In this document: one piece after another, positions 9,372-18,632 of the stretch
Numbering within the stretch: position 1 is the stretch's first letter
Layout: every line of letters starts with the position of its first letter
DNA from: Bacteroidia bacterium
Lineage (GTDB): Bacteria > Bacteroidota > Bacteroidia > J057
Length of the DNA stretch: 64,000 bases
Assembly: GCA_033391075.1 (NCBI GenBank)
Contig: JAWPMV010000005.1
Coordinates: 434,001-498,000, forward strand
Direction of reading: 5' to 3'
Notes under the pieces: model-generated
The model's input: only the letters and a program-made list of their open reading frames with translations
Database searches by the model: none
What the model was told of the DNA's origin: nothing
Made by a program: the position numbers and the translations under genes

Positions 9372-10049
9372 ATGTCAAGATCATCACATTACTCCAAATT
9401 CTTCAGTCTTATAGTTCTCCTTTTCCTGGCTGTAGGAAGTAAGGGGATAGCCCAGGATTTCCTAAAAGTTTCAGTTAAAGGAGGCATAAACCTGGCCACC
9501 TTGTTTGGTGACACCTATAGCAATTTAGGTCCCAGAACAGGACTTGTATTGGGCTTGGCGGGTGAACTACCCTACAAAGACAATTGGTTATTTCAGGCAG
9601 AAATATTCTACGCCCAGGAAGGCGCGAGAAACCCCAATTATGACTTTAGTTCATTTTCTGATGTGGTGTATGATCAGAAATTAATATACGACTTTGTAAA
9701 CGTCCCTTTACTCATCAAATATGAGCTGAAAGATCAGTTAACATTATTATTTGGGCCCCAAATAGGCTTTCGAATCTCTGCAAAGGAAAGTCGAAAAATT
9801 AAAGCAGGAACCCCTGCACCTTCAGATACCTCTGCCGGTACCCGAGATTTATCAAATAGAATCAAAGTTGTCTATCCTAGTCTGGTAGCGGGCGCGGAAT
9901 ATGCCCTAACTGAGCAATTGAAAGCACAGGCCCGAGTGGGATTCAGCATGTTTGACATTGTCAAACGGAATGCGGGTGATTCAGAAGGAACCTATCCGCT
10001 CATCCTTCAGATCGGTATTAGTTACCACATTTTCCAAGTCGACCTATAA
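9372..10049 (+). CDS. PorT-like outer-membrane beta-barrel protein
   Basis: A 225-residue protein with a signal peptide ending near GIAQ (about residue 27), followed by eight or so amphipathic strands. The opening KVSVKGGINLATLFGD, the central LIYDFVNVPLLIKYEL and GPQIGFRIS are typical of the Bacteroidota outer-membrane beta-barrel family that includes PorT and many uncharacterised proteins. It should be a small outer-membrane protein of unknown function. It stands alone between a terminator and the hydrolase gene 59 bp downstream, which may share its transcript. PorT itself is only a relative; I would not assign the T9SS role without a search. Confidence 0.75.
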   Translation: MSRSSHYSKFFSLIVLLFLAVGSKGIAQDFLKVSVKGGINLATLFGDTYSNLGPRTGLVLGLAGELPYKDNWLFQAEIFYAQEGARNPNYDFSSFSDVVYDQKLIYDFVNVPLLIKYELKDQLTLLFGPQIGFRISAKESRKIKAGTPAPSDTSAGTRDLSNRIKVVYPSLVAGAEYALTEQLKAQARVGFSMFDIVKRNAGDSEGTYPLILQIGISYHIFQVDL

Positions 10050-10107
10050 AATCTTTAGTAGCCTTTGATGACTTATCAAGGGTAAAATCGATGCATATAA
10101 AAACCTT

Positions 10108-11988
10108 ATGAAAAAGTATATTTTACCTTTATTTATTTTCTTCAGTTGTATCTCAGGATACGCACAGACCGGGATACCCGTACCAGGCATGTCTAGCTGC
10201 GATATTCTGGTAAATCAATTCATGAACACCTATGATATTCCCAGTGCGACCTTTGCCCTGTCCAAAAATGGGAAGCTGGTATATATGAGAGCATTTGGGC
10301 ATGCAGATATAGCAAAAACTGAGGAAACCCAGCCTTACCATATGTTTCGGATTGCCAGTATTTCGAAGCCCATCACTTCAGTAGCTATAAATAAGTTGAT
10401 CGAGGATGGTTTGCTCAATTATTCCGACAAAGTATTTGGTCCCAATGGTATCCTGGCAAATAATACAGAATTAAATGCTGCCAATGTCAGTGATAATAGG
10501 GTTTTCGATATTACCGTTCAGCAGCTCCTTGAGCATTCAGGAGGCTGGAATCGAGATGTAGATTGTATTACGGGAGCAGCGACTCCCTATGGATGGGATC
10601 CGGGGCATTGCGATCCTATAGGATTTCCCTTGCATGTCTCCGCTTCTTTGGGGACTGCCAATCCTGTCTCCGAGACAAGTTTGATCCGTTTCTTGATGGA
10701 AAAAGGCCTGAATTTTACTCCCGGGACTGCTTATTCCTATTCCAATATAGGTTATCTGGCACTAGGGCTGGTTATCGAAGAAGTAACAGGTAAATCCTAT
10801 GAGCAATACGTAAAAGACCGCCTTTTAACACCTATAGGAGCTCATGATATGTACATCGGAAAAAATATGTTGATGGACAAGCGTGAAAGAGAAGGAGAAT
10901 ACCTGGGTAATGGATATAATTCTCTGGATGTATATGGCAATAATACCAGTGTACCCTGGGAATACGGTGGCTGGAACCTCGAAGCTATGGACGCACATGG
11001 CGGCTGGATTGCTTCTTCCCGGGATTTGGTTCGCCTATTGGTCGCCATTGATGGTTTTCAAACCAAACCGGATCTTATCAATTCATTGACGATTTCCAAT
11101 ATGACGACACCTGGCGCGAACAACAATTCTTATGCGCAGGGATGGTCCGTAAACAGTGCAGGAAACTGGTGGCATACAGGGGCCTTGGATGGAACGGCCA
11201 GCATTTGGGCGAGAACCATGAATGGATACACCTGGGCCATTATTCTGAACAAAAGAATTATAGATGGAAATGCCGGTAATTTCTGGGGCGCATTGGATGG
11301 CTTGCCCTGGAACTGTATTGCTCAGACCAGCAGCTTTCCCAATCACGATCTCCTCAAAAGTCCTTTACAAAACGGAAGCAATATGGTTTTTTCTGGAGAT
11401 GGGAATACTTCTCTTACGGTAAGTTGGGATTCAGGAGATGGAGAGAAAAGGATTTTATTGGTAAAAGAAGCTGAGACAGTAAAGAAATTTCCCCTGGATG
11501 GGACAGATTACCTGGCAAATGCAAGCTTTGGACAAGGAGATGATTTGGGAGAAGGTACCTATGTAGCCTATAACGGAAATGGAAATAGTGTTAGCCTTAC
11601 AGATTTAGATCCAAGCAAAACCTATCATTTTCGACTTTTTGACTACAACCAGAATTCCGAAACTGGCAATCATGCCCTCTATCAATTATTTGATCCTCCG
11701 ACAGAAGAGGCCACAACTTCAAGCACTACCGGAATCGAAGATTTGGAAGCATTGGGAATCAACTTTTACCCCAATCCCGCTAACAATCAAATCTTCATTG
11801 AGCTTGACGACAGAAACAGAAGTGATGAGGTAGAATTGAGAAATATGCAAGGGCAGTTGATCAGAAGCCTTAAACTGGAAAATAGTCGGAATAGTCTTTC
11901 TCTTGAAGGACTGGCACCTCAGCTCTATTTGCTTAGTTTCAAAAAGGAGCAGGAATTCGTAGGAATCGCAAAAGTATTGAAACAATAG
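10108..11988 (+). CDS. Secreted serine hydrolase, beta-lactamase class C fold, with T9SS sorting domain
   Basis: A 626-residue exported enzyme. After a signal peptide ending near GYAQ, the beta-lactamase/DD-peptidase-like domain (about 30-410) shows all three motifs: Ser84-x-x-Lys87 (SISK), Tyr211-Ser-Asn213 (YSN) and His356-Thr-Gly (HTG). A beta-rich linker domain (about 420-545) resembles a fibronectin-type or adaptor fold. A type IX secretion C-terminal domain follows (FYPNPANNQIFIEL to the end). It is probably carried through the outer membrane by T9SS and acts as a cell-surface or secreted esterase, peptidase or D-aminopeptidase; the substrate is unknown. Length and motifs are intact. 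It is followed by a terminator. Confidence 0.88.
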   Translation: MKKYILPLFIFFSCISGYAQTGIPVPGMSSCDILVNQFMNTYDIPSATFALSKNGKLVYMRAFGHADIAKTEETQPYHMFRIASISKPITSVAINKLIEDGLLNYSDKVFGPNGILANNTELNAANVSDNRVFDITVQQLLEHSGGWNRDVDCITGAATPYGWDPGHCDPIGFPLHVSASLGTANPVSETSLIRFLMEKGLNFTPGTAYSYSNIGYLALGLVIEEVTGKSYEQYVKDRLLTPIGAHDMYIGKNMLMDKREREGEYLGNGYNSLDVYGNNTSVPWEYGGWNLEAMDAHGGWIASSRDLVRLLVAIDGFQTKPDLINSLTISNMTTPGANNNSYAQGWSVNSAGNWWHTGALDGTASIWARTMNGYTWAIILNKRIIDGNAGNFWGALDGLPWNCIAQTSSFPNHDLLKSPLQNGSNMVFSGDGNTSLTVSWDSGDGEKRILLVKEAETVKKFPLDGTDYLANASFGQGDDLGEGTYVAYNGNGNSVSLTDLDPSKTYHFRLFDYNQNSETGNHALYQLFDPPTEEATTSSTTGIEDLEALGINFYPNPANNQIFIELDDRNRSDEVELRNMQGQLIRSLKLENSRNSLSLEGLAPQLYLLSFKKEQEFVGIAKVLKQ

Positions 11989-11991
11989 ATT

Positions 11992-12015
11992 GAGGGAGTC
12001 ATATAGGGCTCCCTC
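11992..12015 (+). terminator. Terminator after the secreted hydrolase
   Basis: A short stem GAGGGAG / CTCCCTC with a 10-nt loop and a pyrimidine-rich tail lies directly after the stop codon at 11988. Confidence 0.6.
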
Positions 12016-12084
12016 CTTCTGCTATCCTGTTGATACCAAAAGGATAAATTTGCCCTTAGATAAAATCTGAGATTCGAGACATTT

Positions 12085-12117
12085 TTTGTGCTGTGATTTA
12101 AAAAAGCCTTATCTTTC
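12085..12117 (+). promoter_or_regulatory. Predicted promoter of the sigma/TPR/CHAT operon
   Basis: TTTG (12085-12088), a 21-nt spacer and TATCTTTC (12110-12117) match the Bacteroidota -33 TTTG / -7 TAnnTTTG consensus with one mismatch. The start codon is at 12136. Confidence 0.45.
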
Positions 12118-12135
12118 TGTAATCCTATGGCATAG

Positions 12136-12726
12136 ATGCAGAAAGAGTTGACGAATCATACCAGCTTACTTGGGCAAGAAGAAATCATACGAGCTATAAA
12201 GCGTAACGATGATCTTGTTTTGAAGCATCTATATCAAAAAAATTACCCTAAAGTCGAGCAATACATCCTGAAAAATCAGGGTAGCTCTCCTCAAGCCAAA
12301 GACATCTTTCAGGAAGCCTTTCTGGCTATGTGGAAAAATGTAAAGTTGGGAAAATTTCTTCCCAAGGGCGAAACGGCTCTGGATGGATATTTATACACCA
12401 TCGCTCGAAATAAATGGACGGACTTTCTTCGATCTTCCCGTTTCAAAAAAACGGTTTCAGTCGAAAAAGATATAGACCTGGAAAGGCAGCATGCTGATAT
12501 TCCCGAAGAAGAGGAAAATCCGCATATGAAAAACACCCTGACTGCCTATTCGCGTCTGGGCGTAGACTGCCGTTCTTTGCTCAATCGATTCTATTTTGAG
12601 AAAAAGTCTCTGAAAGAAATTTCTGACGAATTGGGAATTGGTGCTGCTTCAGTGCGCAACAAGAAATATCGCTGTATGCAAAAATTGAGAGAATTGGCAC
12701 ATCAAGAAAGCAAGGATTATGCATAA
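12136..12726 (+). CDS. ECF-family sigma factor of the CHAT module
   Basis: A 196-residue sigma-70 family protein. Region 2 spans about residues 30-95 (LYQKNYPKVEQYIL, DIFQEAFLAMWKN, LDGYLYTIARNKWTDFL). Region 4 spans about 135-190 (LLNRFYFEKKSLKEISDELG, then ASVRNKKYRCMQKL). Its last eight bases overlap the next gene, a membrane TPR protein, and the TPR-CHAT protease follows 4 bp after that, so the three are one transcript and very likely one signalling unit. Known ECF factors are held by a membrane anti-sigma factor and released by proteolysis. Here the middle gene could be the anchor and CHAT the protease (inferred). Family assignment is secure. Confidence 0.93.
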   Translation: MQKELTNHTSLLGQEEIIRAIKRNDDLVLKHLYQKNYPKVEQYILKNQGSSPQAKDIFQEAFLAMWKNVKLGKFLPKGETALDGYLYTIARNKWTDFLRSSRFKKTVSVEKDIDLERQHADIPEEEENPHMKNTLTAYSRLGVDCRSLLNRFYFEKKSLKEISDELGIGAASVRNKKYRCMQKLRELAHQESKDYA

Positions 12727-13468
12727 GCCTGATTTTCATACTGACCTAAGCCAGGAATCGTTTGAGCAGATCGAGCGATATTTGCTGGATCAAATGGCGG
12801 ACCCAGAAAAAGCCAGCTTCGAAGCGGAGATGGTGAAAGACCAAATACTGGCCGGACAAACTGAAGGACTCAGAAACCTAATTCTGAGTGGTGAGATTCA
12901 TGGCTTGCAGGAAAGCATGGATAGATTTCATGATGATTTAGGAGAAGATGTTGGGAAAATCAAGAAATTGAATGCTCCCTTCCCTTTGAAACGCTACCTG
13001 ATTGCTGCAGCTATAGGAATATTGATTTTGATAGGTATTTTCAGCCTGCTAAACCGAGGGAGTCAGCATGAGCAATTATTCGCTTCTTATTTCCAGGCAG
13101 ATCCCGGTCTCATCACAAGTATGAGTAGCGGCAACAATTATGAATTCAATAAAGCGATGGTCGCATACAAGGAAGGGAAATACAAAGAAGCTATCGGAAG
13201 TTGGGAAAAGTTATACCAAAACAATCCTCAAAATGATAGCCTGAACTACTTCCTGGGTGCAGCTCATCTGGCAAATGAGGAAGCTGAAAAAGCAATCCTT
13301 TACCTGGAAAACCTATCTCCTCTGAAAGAAAGCAGCTTTCAAGAAGAAAGCTTTTGGTACCTGGGACTCGCCTACCTGAAATCGGGTGAGATCGAAAAGG
13401 CCCGAGAATTTATTTCCAAAAGCGATCGCCCAGAAAAAGCAAAACTACTTGAACTATTGAGCCCATAA
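12719..13468 (+). CDS. Single-pass membrane protein with TPR repeats, candidate anti-sigma factor
   Basis: A 249-residue protein. The N-terminal cytoplasmic part (1-90) contains a helical stretch (FEQIERYLLDQMADPEKASF) like the short zinc-less anti-sigma segment of many Bacteroidota sigma-factor partners. One transmembrane helix follows (about 99-117, LIAAAIGILILIGIFSLL). The C-terminal half has two to three TPR units (FNKAMVAYKEGKYKEAIGSW, LNYFLGAAHLANEEAEKAIL, FWYLGLAYLKSGEIEKAREF). It overlaps the sigma gene by 8 bp. Topology and position suggest it binds the sigma factor on the inside and a TPR partner on the outside. No HxxxCxxC zinc motif is present, so the anti-sigma call is inference; the TPR/TM description is direct. 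Confidence 0.75.
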   Translation: MHKPDFHTDLSQESFEQIERYLLDQMADPEKASFEAEMVKDQILAGQTEGLRNLILSGEIHGLQESMDRFHDDLGEDVGKIKKLNAPFPLKRYLIAAAIGILILIGIFSLLNRGSQHEQLFASYFQADPGLITSMSSGNNYEFNKAMVAYKEGKYKEAIGSWEKLYQNNPQNDSLNYFLGAAHLANEEAEKAILYLENLSPLKESSFQEESFWYLGLAYLKSGEIEKAREFISKSDRPEKAKLLELLSP

Positions 13469-13472
13469 ACCT

Positions 13473-16400
13473 GTGAAAAGATTCCTACTCTTACTTCAAA
13501 GTATATTTCTCTTCTCCTTTTTTTTAGTTGGCCAGAATAGTCCCTGGCTGCAATCCTTGGAAAAAGCCCTGGAGGAAAAGGAGACTGCGCTTGCGGAAAA
13601 GCTACTTGAAGAACAAACTTCACATTATTGGGAAGAACAAAACTTTGATTCGCTTTCTTATTATCCGCCTTTTGTAGGAAGAGTGGCTTTGCTTTCGAAA
13701 GATGCTGATGGAGCAGCTGATGATTGTCTGGCTTTTGTACGCCGTCTGGAATCTTCTACAAAAGAGCCTTCCATCCTGAGACAAAGCTGGCTGGAAAGCA
13801 GTTCATTTTTTGAAATTGTAGGCAAAACTTCAGAAGCTTTCGAACAAAACAAAACGGCTCTTAGCTATACTGAAAAATGGAAAGAGTCCACCGGAGAAGA
13901 TTTTGGACTGGTTTACGCTAACATGGGCACATACTCTACTCGTCTGGGTGATTTGACCTCTGCTTCTGAGTACTACCACGAGGCCCTTCGTCAATATCTA
14001 TCTTATCCCGATACGAAAAAGGAAAGTCTTCAAATCATTTACAATTCTTTGGGGGGCAGTATGTGGTATGCCTCAAAACTGGATAGTGCTCAATATTTCT
14101 ACAATAAAGCGCTGGAAACATTAGAGGAAATGGAGGATACTCCCCGTAATCTGTATTACCGTCCAGCGATTCTCAACAACAATATTGCTGCTATCCTGAG
14201 TATGGAAGGGAGACCGACCGAATCCATAGAAGCGATGAAGTCCTGTATACAGGATTTAGAGAAATATATTCCTACCATCGAAAGCGGAATTCAAAAACAA
14301 AAGGCGCAGGAATTCATGTACCAGGCCATCGATAATCTGGCATCTATATACAAGGATTTGGGCAACTACAAAAAGAGTTATGACCTCATCCAGTTTTCCG
14401 CCCGCCAGAAAAAGGAAAATCTTCCTCCGGACAGCCCTGAACAATTCAAATCTCTGGTTTTGTTGGGACAATCAGAATTGTACCTGAGAGATTATGATAT
14501 TGCGGCTCAGCACCTGGATAGTGCGATTGCTTTTATTGAGCGCATTCCTGGCAGATTCATTTATTGGTATGCCGATGCCCATCAACATCGGGCAGAGGTT
14601 TTCAAATCTCAAAAAAACTATGAGAAAGCAGAAGCCTATTATGAGAAATGTGAAGCTCTGCTAGAAGAAGCTTTTCAGGGGGAATATGATGAGATCGTTC
14701 TGGGATTTATGATTGAGGCTTCTACCTTCTATGCCCAACAAGGAAAAAGAGAAAAAGCACTTGCTACGGCAAGAAAAGGCTATGATTTCGCCAAAAGAAG
14801 ACTGGGAGAAGAATCTCTGATGACCTTTCAATTAAGCTGGAACCTTGCAGATATTCATTATTTACTAGGAGATTATGAGGAAGCCCTGGATTTAAGCGAG
14901 GAAAGCCTAAAGATTATAGAAGGTAAAAATATCCAACCTGCTTCCTTTTTAGACTCTGTACAGGTGGAGTATCGATTACCTGCTTTACTTTTGCTGAAAT
15001 CCAAAACGCGTTATGTTTTAACCCAAAAGAAGGATCTGAAATTCCTCAAATCTATATTGAAAGATTTGGACAGAGGATTGGATATACTGGATAGAAGAAA
15101 GGCCTTTGTCGCTAGCGAGGATGACATCCGCGTCCTCATGATCAATAATCAGGATTTTTATGAATTCTATAAACAGGTTGCCTATGATTATTTCCTTCAA
15201 AGCAAGGACCAAAACTACATAGACCTGCTCATAAATCTTCATGAAATAAGCCTTTACAGTCGGATTCGAGAAAGGCTCAGTGAAAATAAAGATATTCAAT
15301 TCGCTGGCATACCAAATTCCGTAATCGAGCAAGAAAAAGAAATCAAGGGTCGCCTGGACCAGTATATAGAGGCCAGTGCCTTGAATGAATCTGATCAGAA
15401 CCGTCCCTTCAGCAGTTTTGTTAGTTTGAGTAAGGAGTGGGAAGAATACCTGAAGATGCTTCAAAAAGAGTATCCCAAATATTATGAGGTCCGTTTTGGA
15501 ACTCAATATGCTACCTTATTGGACATACAGGAAAATTTACCACCAGCTACAACAGCGGTTAGATATTTCTTCATCGAGGACCAGTTATTCGTCATGATCC
15601 TGAGTAGAGATTTGAGAAGGCTTTATAAGCTGGAGTATAATTCAGAAGATCAACTTATCGCAGAACTTTCAAATTTCCCTTCTGATCCGGACAAGGTGGG
15701 AGAGATCATGCATAAACTGTATCAACAACTTTGGGCTCCTTTCGAAGATGAAATACTGAATGAAAAAGTAGTCATCATTCCTGATCGCGAACTCTTCAAT
15801 CTGAGTTTTGATTTACTGACAAAAGAGCCGATTCAGAATTTCTCGGAGCTTGCAGAAAATTGCCTGTTATCCCAATACGCCCTTTCTTATAATTTCTCAC
15901 TCTTTTTGGTAAAAGAATCCGAGGAACATGCTCAGTTCAATGAAAACTACATTGCTTTCGCACCTGGTTTTTCTGACGAAATGAAAGAATCCTATCTGAA
16001 CCGGATTCAGGATTCCCTAAGTCTGGATCAGGGATATCTACGTATGCTGCCCCAACCTTTCATTCTTGACCTCACCAAATTGATGCGAAAGTCTGCGGGG
16101 GGAAAGGCTTTCCTCTTGGAAGAATCGACCAAATCTACCTTCCGCAATCAGGCAAATGGACATAAAATCATCCATATAGGGACCCATGCAGAGTCAGACA
16201 ATCTCAATCCGGAATTGTCCCGCCTTGTTTTCGCGAAGAATATGCAGGGCAAGGAATTGACCGATGACAACTATCTCCATGCATATGAGATTTACAGCTA
16301 TAATCTCAATTCTCATTTGGCACTTCTTACTGCTTGCGAAACGGGCAAACCTGCTTATCAGGCTGGAGAAGGTATGATTTCAATGGCTCATGCCTTCAAT

Positions 16401-16715
16401 TATGCAGGAAGTGAAAGTATCCTGACTGCCCTATGGAAAATCGATGAGAAATCCAGTGCTGAGATTACTGAACTTTTTTACCAGGAAATACTAGCGGGGA
16501 CAGATAAAGACCTTGCCCTTCGAAAAGCAAAGCTGACCTATATTGAAAAGGCTTCTGGTAGAACCCTTGCTCCGGAATACTGGGCAGGTTTGGTAATAAT
16601 GGGAGACAGTTCGGCTATAGAAATTGAAGAAAACCGCCCCAACTGGTACTGGTTTTTAGGATTTTTCCTCCTCGCAGCTCTCCTCCTGATGCTCATCCGT
16701 TTCATCAGAAAGTAG
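13473..16715 (+). CDS. Membrane-anchored TPR-CHAT caspase-like protease
   Basis: A 1080-residue protein with a signal peptide ending near VGQ, then a long array of tetratricopeptide repeats (about 60-520) and a helical linker. The CHAT (caspase HetF-associated) peptidase domain lies at about 690-1045. The catalytic dyad is visible: His905 in HIGTHAES and Cys955 in LLTACETG, followed by the typical GEGMISMAHAFNYAG and ILTALWKID. A C-terminal transmembrane helix (about 1056-1077, WFLGFFLLAALLLMLI) precedes RFIRK. With a signal peptide and a C-terminal anchor, the TPR and CHAT parts should face the periplasm. The start is GTG. It is the last gene of the sigma/TPR/CHAT operon. The likely role is signal-gated cleavage of a partner, possibly the preceding TPR membrane protein (inferred). 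Confidence 0.9.
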   Translation: MKRFLLLLQSIFLFSFFLVGQNSPWLQSLEKALEEKETALAEKLLEEQTSHYWEEQNFDSLSYYPPFVGRVALLSKDADGAADDCLAFVRRLESSTKEPSILRQSWLESSSFFEIVGKTSEAFEQNKTALSYTEKWKESTGEDFGLVYANMGTYSTRLGDLTSASEYYHEALRQYLSYPDTKKESLQIIYNSLGGSMWYASKLDSAQYFYNKALETLEEMEDTPRNLYYRPAILNNNIAAILSMEGRPTESIEAMKSCIQDLEKYIPTIESGIQKQKAQEFMYQAIDNLASIYKDLGNYKKSYDLIQFSARQKKENLPPDSPEQFKSLVLLGQSELYLRDYDIAAQHLDSAIAFIERIPGRFIYWYADAHQHRAEVFKSQKNYEKAEAYYEKCEALLEEAFQGEYDEIVLGFMIEASTFYAQQGKREKALATARKGYDFAKRRLGEESLMTFQLSWNLADIHYLLGDYEEALDLSEESLKIIEGKNIQPASFLDSVQVEYRLPALLLLKSKTRYVLTQKKDLKFLKSILKDLDRGLDILDRRKAFVASEDDIRVLMINNQDFYEFYKQVAYDYFLQSKDQNYIDLLINLHEISLYSRIRERLSENKDIQFAGIPNSVIEQEKEIKGRLDQYIEASALNESDQNRPFSSFVSLSKEWEEYLKMLQKEYPKYYEVRFGTQYATLLDIQENLPPATTAVRYFFIEDQLFVMILSRDLRRLYKLEYNSEDQLIAELSNFPSDPDKVGEIMHKLYQQLWAPFEDEILNEKVVIIPDRELFNLSFDLLTKEPIQNFSELAENCLLSQYALSYNFSLFLVKESEEHAQFNENYIAFAPGFSDEMKESYLNRIQDSLSLDQGYLRMLPQPFILDLTKLMRKSAGGKAFLLEESTKSTFRNQANGHKIIHIGTHAESDNLNPELSRLVFAKNMQGKELTDDNYLHAYEIYSYNLNSHLALLTACETGKPAYQAGEGMISMAHAFNYAGSESILTALWKIDEKSSAEITELFYQEILAGTDKDLALRKAKLTYIEKASGRTLAPEYWAGLVIMGDSSAIEIEENRPNWYWFLGFFLLAALLLMLIRFIRK

Positions 16716-16844
16716 GAAAGACAAAACTCATCTTTTTTTTCTTGCGAGAGGGTTTTTCAAGCACTATTTTGAAAGTCGATCTATGTGCCTGACCTGGGCT
16801 TTTGCCTGATAAGTCAGCAAAACAGAAAAATTTAAAAACTACTC

Positions 16845-18077
16845 ATGCCCCAAGACCCTTCCAAAGACAGAAGAGGATTTCTAAAAAAAAGTACTGCCGC
16901 ATTTTTGGCTTCTCTTTTAGGAGCTGAAATGGTGTTTGCCGAAAATTTCCCAAGTGGCCTGATTCCCCAGACACTTCTGGATGAAGGAGAAATACCAGGC
17001 AAGCATCCGGGTCTTACGATCCTAAATGATAGACCTGTAAATGCAGAAACACCTCCTCATCTACTTGATCCTTTAGTTACTCCTGCAGACGTGCTTTTTG
17101 TCCGAAATAACGGTATTCCCCCAACTGAAATTGATCCCCAAACCTGGACCTTAAGTTTTGGAGGGGAATCAGCAGGCAGTAAGAAATCCTATACGCTGGC
17201 GGACTTGAAAAGCAAGTTCAAGAATTACACCTACCAATTGACCCTGGAATGCGGAGGAAATGGAAGGTCAGAATTTAATCCACCAGCAAAAGGGAATCAA
17301 TGGAGTACAGGTGCTGTCGGATGCCCCAAATGGACAGGTGTCAGGTTGAAGGATGTATTGGAAGATGTAGGGGTAAAATCTGATGCAATTTATATCGGAT
17401 ATTATGGAAAAGACAGCCATTTGAGTGGAGATCCCAATAAGAAACCCATTTCTCGTGGTGTTCCCTTATCTAAAGCAATGGAAGATGAATCTCTGATCGC
17501 ATGGGCTATTAATGGGGAAGATCTGCCCTTGATGAATGGATATCCCCTCCGGCTGGTTTTTGGAGGTTGGCCGGCTTCTACTTCTGGAAAATGGTTAGAG
17601 AAAATTGTAATCCGTAATAAGGTCCATGATGGTCCCAAAATGGGCGGAAGTTCGTATCGGGTACCCTGCAAGCCTGTAGCTCCCGGAGCCAAGGTGGCTG
17701 ATGAAGATATGTGCATCATTGAGTCTATGCCTGTTAAGTCCTTAATCACCTATCCCAAAAGCGGAGGAATGCTTACGGCTGGCAAAAGTCTTGAAGTCCG
17801 AGGAAAAGCATGGGCAGGTGATTTAGAAGTATCAGATATGGAAATTTCTATTGACTTCGGAGCTAGCTGGCAGCAAGTCAAATTAGAAAAGCCTGCAAAT
17901 CGTTTGGCATGGCAGGCCTGGTCTTCCAGGATTCAATTCCCCGGTAAAGGATATTATGAAGTATGGGCAAGAGCCACTGATTCTAAGGGCCAAAAACAAC
18001 CCATGGTTTTGCCGGGTTGGAATCCTAAAGGTTATCTCAACAATGCCTGTCATCGAATCGCAATCAAAGTAGTTTAA
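16845..18077 (+). CDS. Sulfite dehydrogenase molybdopterin subunit (SorA-like)
   Basis: A 410-residue sulfite-oxidase-family enzyme. A twin-arginine signal (RRGFLKKSTAAFLASLLG) shows export of the folded cofactor-loaded protein to the periplasm. The Moco domain (about 60-275) has the molybdenum-ligand Cys136 in TLECGGNGRSEF, plus GAVGCPKWTGVRL. The C-terminal Mo-co dimerisation domain (about 290-408) is complete. It oxidises sulfite to sulfate and passes electrons to the cytochrome encoded 2 bp downstream. The protein has the normal length of the SorA/YedY superfamily. Pairing with a cytochrome c makes a SorAB-type sulfite:cytochrome c oxidoreductase most likely; another sulfur or carbon oxide substrate cannot be excluded. 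Confidence 0.88.
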   Translation: MPQDPSKDRRGFLKKSTAAFLASLLGAEMVFAENFPSGLIPQTLLDEGEIPGKHPGLTILNDRPVNAETPPHLLDPLVTPADVLFVRNNGIPPTEIDPQTWTLSFGGESAGSKKSYTLADLKSKFKNYTYQLTLECGGNGRSEFNPPAKGNQWSTGAVGCPKWTGVRLKDVLEDVGVKSDAIYIGYYGKDSHLSGDPNKKPISRGVPLSKAMEDESLIAWAINGEDLPLMNGYPLRLVFGGWPASTSGKWLEKIVIRNKVHDGPKMGGSSYRVPCKPVAPGAKVADEDMCIIESMPVKSLITYPKSGGMLTAGKSLEVRGKAWAGDLEVSDMEISIDFGASWQQVKLEKPANRLAWQAWSSRIQFPGKGYYEVWARATDSKGQKQPMVLPGWNPKGYLNNACHRIAIKVV

Positions 18078-18079
18078 GT

Positions 18080-18529
18080 ATGAAGGTCGAACCGAAAGGA
18101 ATTCAGCATGTAACCCAAGTCACTTTTCGAAACCTGAAAAAATCTGTACTTACGTTCACTTTGGGACTACTTGTCCTCACTGCTTGTGTAAAGTCAAATT
18201 CGAATAGTACTGAGGGAGAAGAAAAGCCATTGACGGGAGAAGAAGTAGTGGATGGAATTGATGTTTCTACAGGCTTTGTAGCAGAAGGAGATTATAAAAT
18301 CGTCAAAGCCAATTGTTTGGGTTGCCACTCAAGCAAGCTCATATTGCAAAATAGAGCGACCAGAGAAGGATGGGAAGAGATGATCAGATGGATGCAGGAA
18401 ACCCAGAAATTACACGATCTGGGACCTATGGAAGATAAAATCCTGGATTACCTGGCCAGCCATTATGCGCCGAAGGAAGAAGGTCGTCGCAAAACACTGG
18501 AAGTAGAAGAATGGTATGTAATAGAGTGA
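18080..18529 (+). CDS. Cytochrome c lipoprotein, SorB-like electron acceptor
   Basis: A 149-residue protein with a long N-terminus, a hydrophobic signal and the lipobox LVLTAC (about residues 29-34), so it is probably anchored to a membrane. One haem-binding motif CLGCH (Cys79, Cys82, His83) is present. A likely axial Met occurs downstream (EEMIRWMQETQ or LGPME). It starts 2 bp after the sulfite dehydrogenase stop, giving a coupled pair in which this subunit accepts electrons from the molybdenum centre. The true start may be internal, since the first 17 residues precede the signal. The cytochrome call is secure; the partner role follows from context. Confidence 0.85.
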   Translation: MKVEPKGIQHVTQVTFRNLKKSVLTFTLGLLVLTACVKSNSNSTEGEEKPLTGEEVVDGIDVSTGFVAEGDYKIVKANCLGCHSSKLILQNRATREGWEEMIRWMQETQKLHDLGPMEDKILDYLASHYAPKEEGRRKTLEVEEWYVIE

Positions 18530-18629
18530 AACGTGTTGGAGTGTTTACGTGTTAGGGTTCGAAAGTTGAAGTTTTTCTGATCCGATTACAACGCTAACAC
18601 GCACAAACCCCAGCACACAAACACGTTTT
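18529..18629. repeat. Imperfect inverted-repeat element rich in GTGTTxG / CxAACAC
   Basis: The gap holds GT-rich left arm motifs (AAACGTGTT..., CGTGTTAG) and CA-rich right arm motifs (CTAACACG..., AACACGTTT) around a central spacer. Pairing is imperfect. It looks like a small non-autonomous repeat of the kind dispersed in Bacteroidota intergenic regions, or a long terminator for the sorAB pair. Confidence 0.5.
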
Positions 18630-18632
18630 TAA

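Noticed and set aside
15018-15506. 162-codon minus-strand open frame
   Set aside because: It lies entirely inside the TPR-CHAT gene and is explained by that gene's codon bias.
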